DNA of 64,000 bases from Actinoplanes regularis (GTDB lineage: Bacteria > Actinomycetota > Actinomycetes > Mycobacteriales > Micromonosporaceae). The stretch covers positions 124,001 through 188,000 of the forward strand of contig NZ_FZNR01000015.1 of the NCBI RefSeq assembly GCF_900188005.1, given 5' to 3'. The notes beneath the pieces were generated by a model. The model ran no database searches and was not told where the DNA came from. It was given only the letters and a program-made list of their open reading frames with translations. A program made the translations under genes and the position numbers. Below are positions 59,723 through 64,000 of this stretch, piece after piece (within the stretch, counting starts at the first letter, position 1; every line of letters starts with the position of its first letter).

Positions 59723-60871
59723 TTACCGCTTGCCGCCGGGACGGTTGCCGGAGCGACGGTTGGCCGGACGGGCGCCCGGGCGCGGGGCCGTGCTGCCGGC
59801 CATCGCGGGGACGTCCGAGTCGGTGGCGTTCGCCGGGCGGCCCTGGTCGCCGCGGGCCACGTCGTCGGAGCGGTTGGCCCGGCGGGCCAGCACCCGGGCG
59901 TTGTGCGCCTTGATCTTCGGCTCCTGGTCCTTCAGCGCGCTCAGCACCGGCGCGGCGAACATGATCGACGAGATGACGCCGAAGCCCATGCCGACGAAGA
60001 GCACCAGGCCCAGGTCCTTCAGGGTGCCCGCGCCGAGCAGGCCGGCACCGATGAAGAGCAGGCCACCGACCGGCAGCAGCGCCACCAGACCGGTGTTCAG
60101 CGACCGCATCAGGGTCTGGTTGACCGCCAGGTTGGTCGCCTCGGCGTAGGTGCGGGTGCTGCCCGCGGTGATCCCCCGGGTGTTCTCCTGCACCTTGTCG
60201 AAGACCACGACGACGTCGTACAGCGAGTAACCGAGGATCGTCAGGAAGCCGATCACCGTGGAGGGCGTCACCTCGAAGCCGACCAGCGAGTACACACCGG
60301 CGGTGAGCACCAGGTCGAGCACGAGCGAGGCCAGCGCGGCCACCGCCATCCGCCACTCGAACCGGACGATCAGGTACGCCACCACCAGGACCAGGAAGAT
60401 GATCAGACCGAGAATGGCCTGCTGGGTGACCTTGCCGCCCCAGGCCGCCGAGACCTGGCTGTCACTGATCTTCTTGGCCTCCACCCCGAGATCGGTGACG
60501 AGCGTGGCCTTGGCCTTGCTCACCTCGTCCGCCGACAGCGCCGACGCACGCACCGTGAAGCTGGCATCGGCGCCCTCGCCGACCTGCTGGACCGCGGTGG
60601 TCGAGGCTTCCGGGTCAGCCTCCCGGACGGCCTTGTCGACCGCCTTGGCGACCTCGTCCTGGGTCAGCGTCTTGCCCTCGACCGAGGCCGGCACGCTGAA
60701 CGAGGTACCACCGGCGAACTCGATGCCGAGCTCGAAGCCGCGGATCACGAAGCTGCCGATCGCGATCAGCACCAGCGCCGTCGCGATGGTGAACCACATC
60801 TTCCGGCGGCCCACGATGTTGATGTTCGCTTCACCCGCGTAGAGACGGGTCGCGAGACCGGGACGGGCCAT
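59723..60871 (-). CDS. secF: Protein translocase subunit SecF
   Basis: 382 residues, six membrane helices with a large first outer loop. FELGIEFAGGTSFSVPASVE, then IVRFEWRMAVAALASLVLDL, FLTILGYSLYDVVVVFDKVQ and QTLMRSLNTGLVALLPVGGL are SecF hallmarks. The C-terminal ~90 residues are an Arg/Pro/Asn-rich cytoplasmic tail. Works with SecD and YajC to drive export by SecYEG. The start lies one base past the secD stop. Confidence 0.97.
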   Translation of the reverse strand: MARPGLATRLYAGEANINIVGRRKMWFTIATALVLIAIGSFVIRGFELGIEFAGGTSFSVPASVEGKTLTQDEVAKAVDKAVREADPEASTTAVQQVGEGADASFTVRASALSADEVSKAKATLVTDLGVEAKKISDSQVSAAWGGKVTQQAILGLIIFLVLVVAYLIVRFEWRMAVAALASLVLDLVLTAGVYSLVGFEVTPSTVIGFLTILGYSLYDVVVVFDKVQENTRGITAGSTRTYAEATNLAVNQTLMRSLNTGLVALLPVGGLLFIGAGLLGAGTLKDLGLVLFVGMGFGVISSIMFAAPVLSALKDQEPKIKAHNARVLARRANRSDDVARGDQGRPANATDSDVPAMAGSTAPRPGARPANRRSGNRPGGKR

Positions 60872-60872
60872 G

Positions 60873-62813
60873 TCAGGCCTCCTTCACACGCGAGGAGCCG
60901 GACTCCTCGGTCGGGGTGCGGCGCAGGACGCGGCCGAGGCCGCTGACCCGCGGCGACATGAACGCCTTGGTGTTGGCGAACATGGTCATGATCGGGTGCC
61001 GGAAGAGGAACACCACGAGCAGGTCGAGGATGGTCGAGAGACCCATCGCGAACGCGAAGCCCTGCACCGCGCCGATCGACACGATGTAGAGCACCACCGC
61101 ACACATGATGGTGATGGTGTTCGCCGAGATGATCGTCCGCCGGGCCCGGTGCCACGCCCGCGGCACCGCGCTGCGCGGCGAGCGGCCCTCGTGGATCTCG
61201 TCCTTGAGCCGCTCGAAGTAGATGACGAACGAGTCCGCCGCGACACCTAGGGACACGATGAAGCCGGCGATACCGGCCAGGGTCAGCGTGTACCCGATGG
61301 TGCGGCCGAGGAAGACCAGCGCGCCGAAGGTGAGCAGACCGGAGAGCAGCAGGCTCAGGAAGATCACCGAGCCGAGCAGGCGGTAGTAGAAGAACGCGTA
61401 GATCGCCACCAGCGCCAGGCCGATCCCAGCGGCGATCAGGCCCGCCTGAAGCTGCTGGTAACCGAGCGTCGCGGAGATGGTCTGCATCGGGCCGGCCTCG
61501 AAGGTGACCGGGATGGCGCCGAACTTGAGCTGGTCGGCCAGCTGCTTGGCGGAGGCCGCGGTGAAGCTGCCGGTGATCTGCGACGAGCCGGTCAGCACGC
61601 CCTGGATCTGCGGCGCCGACAGGATCTCCTTGTCGAGCACGACCGCGACCGCGCAGTGCTCGGCCGAGCCGTAGAGCGCCTGGACGGCGGTGAAGCACGG
61701 GTCGCTGGAGGTCGCGTTGTACGCCACCCGGGTCAGGTCGGCCCACTTCTTCTGGCCCTCGCTCTTGAAGTCGAGCGAGACCACCCACTGGCCGTTCTGC
61801 TGGTCGAGCTGCGGGCTGGCGTTGGCGATGTCGTCACCGACCACCGTCGCCTTGTCCAGCAGGACCTTGGCCTGGCCACCGTAGCAGGCCACCACCTGGG
61901 ACTTCTCGTTGTCGATCGAGCCGTTCGGCCGCTTGTCGAGCTGGTCGCAGCTGATCGTCGGGACGTTGAACTGCATCTCCGGGCTGAGCACGGCGATCTC
62001 CGCCGGGGTCAGCGTGGAGAACGGCTTGTACGCCAGGCCGGCCTTCGGGTCGCTGGACAGGTCGACCGGCGCGGTCAGCTTCTCGGCCTGCGCCCAGAGT
62101 GCCGCGCCGACCTTCTTCTCGACCTCCGCACGCTGCGCCTTCACGTCCGCCGTCACCGGAGCCGGCGACGAGGACGCGCTCGGAGTGGCAGCCGGGGCCG
62201 ACGCCGAGGCGCTCGGGTTGGCCGACGGGGTGGCGCTGGGCACCGCCTCGCCACCGCCCTGGCCGCCCGTGCCGCCCGACGGGCTCGACACCACCGACGG
62301 GGCGCTGGCGCTGCTCTTCGGAGCGACCGAGCCGGACGGGGCCGCCGACGGGACGCCGCTCGCCGAGACACTGGGCGACGGCGACGGCGGGTTCAACGCG
62401 GTCGCGGAGACGTCCTGAGTCGTGCCGATCAGCAGCCGGAACCGCATGTTGGCGGCCTGCGCAAGGTCCTTGAGCTGGTCGTCCGCCTTACCGGCCAGGG
62501 AGACCACGATGGTGTTGTCACCCTGGACGACCACCTCGGCCTCGGAGACGCCGAGGGCGTCCACCCGGTTGTTGATGATCGTGCGGGCCTGCTCCATCGC
62601 GTCCTTGCTCGGCTTGCCACCGGCCTGGCTCGCGATGTACGTCGCCTGCGTGCCGCCGACCAGGTCGAGGCCGAGCTTCGGCTGAAGGCGATCGGCGAAG
62701 CTGCCCTTGGCTCCACCGCCGAAGAAGACGAGCAGATACAGGACGACGAAGATCAGGCCGAGCACGCCGAGTTGGCGTCCAGGATGCATCTGTCCCTGTG
62801 GTGGTCGTGCCAC
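60873..62813 (-). CDS. secD: Protein translocase subunit SecD
   Basis: 646 residues, GTG start. First membrane helix (LGVLGLIFVVLYLLVFFGGG), PKLGLDLVGGTQATYIAS, the P1 base domain, and the C-terminal five-helix bundle with FGAIPVTFEAGPMQTISATL and LGVAADSFVIYFERLKDEI. Between ~130 and ~215 is a Ser/Pro/Ala-rich insertion (SPSPSVSASGVPSAAPSG and following) splitting the P1 domain, as in other high-GC actinobacteria. In one operon with secF. Confidence 0.97.
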   Translation of the reverse strand: MARPPQGQMHPGRQLGVLGLIFVVLYLLVFFGGGAKGSFADRLQPKLGLDLVGGTQATYIASQAGGKPSKDAMEQARTIINNRVDALGVSEAEVVVQGDNTIVVSLAGKADDQLKDLAQAANMRFRLLIGTTQDVSATALNPPSPSPSVSASGVPSAAPSGSVAPKSSASAPSVVSSPSGGTGGQGGGEAVPSATPSANPSASASAPAATPSASSSPAPVTADVKAQRAEVEKKVGAALWAQAEKLTAPVDLSSDPKAGLAYKPFSTLTPAEIAVLSPEMQFNVPTISCDQLDKRPNGSIDNEKSQVVACYGGQAKVLLDKATVVGDDIANASPQLDQQNGQWVVSLDFKSEGQKKWADLTRVAYNATSSDPCFTAVQALYGSAEHCAVAVVLDKEILSAPQIQGVLTGSSQITGSFTAASAKQLADQLKFGAIPVTFEAGPMQTISATLGYQQLQAGLIAAGIGLALVAIYAFFYYRLLGSVIFLSLLLSGLLTFGALVFLGRTIGYTLTLAGIAGFIVSLGVAADSFVIYFERLKDEIHEGRSPRSAVPRAWHRARRTIISANTITIMCAVVLYIVSIGAVQGFAFAMGLSTILDLLVVFLFRHPIMTMFANTKAFMSPRVSGLGRVLRRTPTEESGSSRVKEA

Positions 62814-62837
62814 GGCGTTAGGTCTCCCTGTGTTCAG

Positions 62838-62856
62838 GCCGCGCGCACCGCGCGGC
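62838..62856. other. GC-rich hairpin upstream of secD
   Basis: GCCGCGCG and CGCGCGGC form a perfect 8-bp stem with a 3-nt loop in the 145-nt gap between yajC and secD. It could be a processing site or partial attenuator. No other element is recognised in the gap. Confidence 0.4.
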
Positions 62857-62958
62857 GCTGTCGATCGATGGCCGGCCGACGACCGTTCGAACGGCGGCCG
62901 GGACGGACCGGAGCCGCAGGCAGGGACGCCGCGGCCCGGTCCGGGGGTCGAACTCTTG

Positions 62959-63345
62959 TCAGTCCTGCTTCCGGGTTTCGACGACCGGGCTCACCGGCTC
63001 CTCGACGGTCTCCGAGGCGGCGACCGGCTCGGCCTCGACGGTCTCGGCGGCCGGCTCGTCGGCGCGGGTGATCACCCGGGAGATCGCCTGCCGGGCGAAC
63101 CGGACCTGCACGTCGGGCGCGATCTCCAGAGTCACCACGTCGTCCTCGACGCTCACCACGGTGCCGTGCAGGCCGCCGATGGTGACGATCTCGTCCCCGG
63201 CTCCGAGCTTGTTCTGCAGCTCCATCGCCTCCCGCCGCCGCTTCTGCTGCGGCCTGATGACCAGCAGATACATCACGCCGATGATCAGAATGAAGGGCAG
63301 AACCATCCCCAGCGGGTTGGAGCTGTTGGAAGCGGCCAGGTACAC
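62959..63345 (-). CDS. yajC: Preprotein translocase accessory subunit YajC
   Basis: 128 residues from a GTG at 63345 (VYLAASNSSNPLGMVLPFI) with GGAAGG upstream; an in-frame start at 63375 adds ten residues. One membrane helix (VLPFILIIGVMYLLVIRP), the QQKRRREAMELQNKLGAGDE signature and GGLHGTVVSVEDDVVTLEIA. The tail is acidic and Glu/Val-rich. Partner of SecDF. Confidence 0.93.
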   Translation of the reverse strand: MYLAASNSSNPLGMVLPFILIIGVMYLLVIRPQQKRRREAMELQNKLGAGDEIVTIGGLHGTVVSVEDDVVTLEIAPDVQVRFARQAISRVITRADEPAAETVEAEPVAASETVEEPVSPVVETRKQD

Positions 63346-63491
63346 GAGAAACAGCCTTCCGTAGGCCTCCGACACCCTCTGTTGAGGTGTGCCGGGGCGT
63401 CAAAACATCCGGGTTGAGCGGGGGCGAGTCTAATCGGTCAACCTGGAGACTACGAATGCGGCACACGTCACGTTCACATCACGAGGGATAT

Positions 63492-64000
63492 TTACGTATC
63501 TCGTGCGAACAGGTCACCCTGAAACACGCCCGACCTGCCGTCTTGCGGCGGAGTGCGGCCGAGATGTGCCCAACCGGCCTCGGTGGCCACCCGGCCACGT
63601 GAGGTGCGCGCGAGCAGACCGGCCCGCACCAGGAACGGTTCGCACACCTCTTCGACCGTGTCGGACTGCTCCCCCACCGCGACGGCGAGCGTGGAGAGGC
63701 CGACCGGGCCGCCCTTGAACGACTCGATCAGCGCGCGCAGCACCGCCCGGTCCAGCCGGTCCAGGCCGAGTTCGTCGACGTCGTACACCTTCAGCGCCGC
63801 GCGCGCGACCTCGTCGGTGACCACGCCGTCCGCCCGCACCTCGGCGAAGTCGCGGACCCGGCGCAGCAGCCGGTTCGCGATACGCGGCGTGCCCCGGGAG
63901 CGTCCGGCGATCTCCGCAGCGCCCGCCGCGGTGATCGGCACCCCGAGGATCCGCGCCGAGCGGTGCAGCAGCGCGTCCAGGTCGGCGGGAGAGTAGAAGT
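63492..64000 (-). CDS. ruvB: Holliday junction helicase RuvB, C-terminal part
   Basis: The open frame enters from the window edge with FYSPADLDALLHRSARILGV and continues to a stop at 63492; about 169 C-terminal residues are present. GAAEIAGRSRGTPRIANRLL is the arginine-containing small-domain signature, and GGPVGLSTLAVAVGEQSDTV with the end RTPPQ are RuvB winged-helix features. Drives branch migration with RuvA. The N-terminal ATPase domain lies outside the window. The 115-nt gap to yajC should hold the yajC promoter. Confidence 0.95.
   Translation of the reverse strand, partial: FYSPADLDALLHRSARILGVPITAAGAAEIAGRSRGTPRIANRLLRRVRDFAEVRADGVVTDEVARAALKVYDVDELGLDRLDRAVLRALIESFKGGPVGLSTLAVAVGEQSDTVEEVCEPFLVRAGLLARTSRGRVATEAGWAHLGRTPPQDGRSGVFQGDLFARDT

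Overview
The window comes from a high-GC actinobacterium, most probably of the Micromonosporaceae (Actinoplanes-like). The evidence is very GC-rich third codon positions, frequent GTG/TTG starts, 1-4 nt gene overlaps, a FliA/WhiG-type sigma factor, several Ser/Thr protein kinases, and a gene backbone that follows the order seen in Mycobacterium and relatives. The assignment is inference from gene content; no rRNA or tRNA gene is visible.

Backbone. On the minus strand, read from the right edge: ruvB (partial), yajC, secD, secF, apt, rel, then MBL hydrolase and hisS, later aspS, rarA, a 1712-residue low-complexity membrane protein, a DUF948 and a DUF6167 protein, alaS, ruvX, two tandem mltG copies, aroE and aroC (partial). 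Two cyclophilin-type genes lie on the plus strand between rel and the MBL gene. This is protein export, recombination, stringent response, tRNA charging, cell-wall glycan release and the last steps of the shikimate pathway.

Accessory DNA. The hisS-aspS interval is filled by about 30 kb (22193-52248) of mixed-strand genes; a smaller accessory patch (15.8-20.1 kb) lies between rarA and aspS. Region by region: an ArsR/MFS/small membrane protein operon divergent from a questin-oxidase-like gene (15.9-19.1 kb); a 23-nt tandem array before a GyrI-like gene (19.5-20.3 kb); a D-amino-acid/amino-sugar locus with PLP amino acid deaminase, small-molecule kinase, GH20 hexosaminidase, a regulator, an amidohydrolase and RidA (22.9-30.0 kb); two Ser/Thr kinases with repeat-rich linkers (30.4-33.9 kb); a CYP102-type P450-reductase fusion divergent from a TetR repressor (34.0-37.7 kb); a ureABCFGD urease operon lacking ureE (37.8-42.4 kb); an alcohol dehydrogenase and a FliA/WhiG-type sigma factor (42.4-44.4 kb); a Ser/Thr kinase with an outside CBM2-like domain (45.2-47.1 kb); cyanophycin synthetase and cyanophycinase (47.5-51.0 kb); and an HxlR regulator divergent from a hotdog thioesterase (51.1-52.1 kb).

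Two themes stand out. First, short tandem repeats are unusually abundant, both between genes (5, 18, 23, 26-27, 52 and 57 nt units) and inside genes (15, 33, 48 and 132 nt units). Second, several divergent gene pairs share compact, symmetric candidate operators that can be read directly from the sequence (17988-18034, 26737-26817, 37141-37175, 51591-51621). No integrase, transposase, insertion sequence, CRISPR array, phage module or attachment site was recognised.
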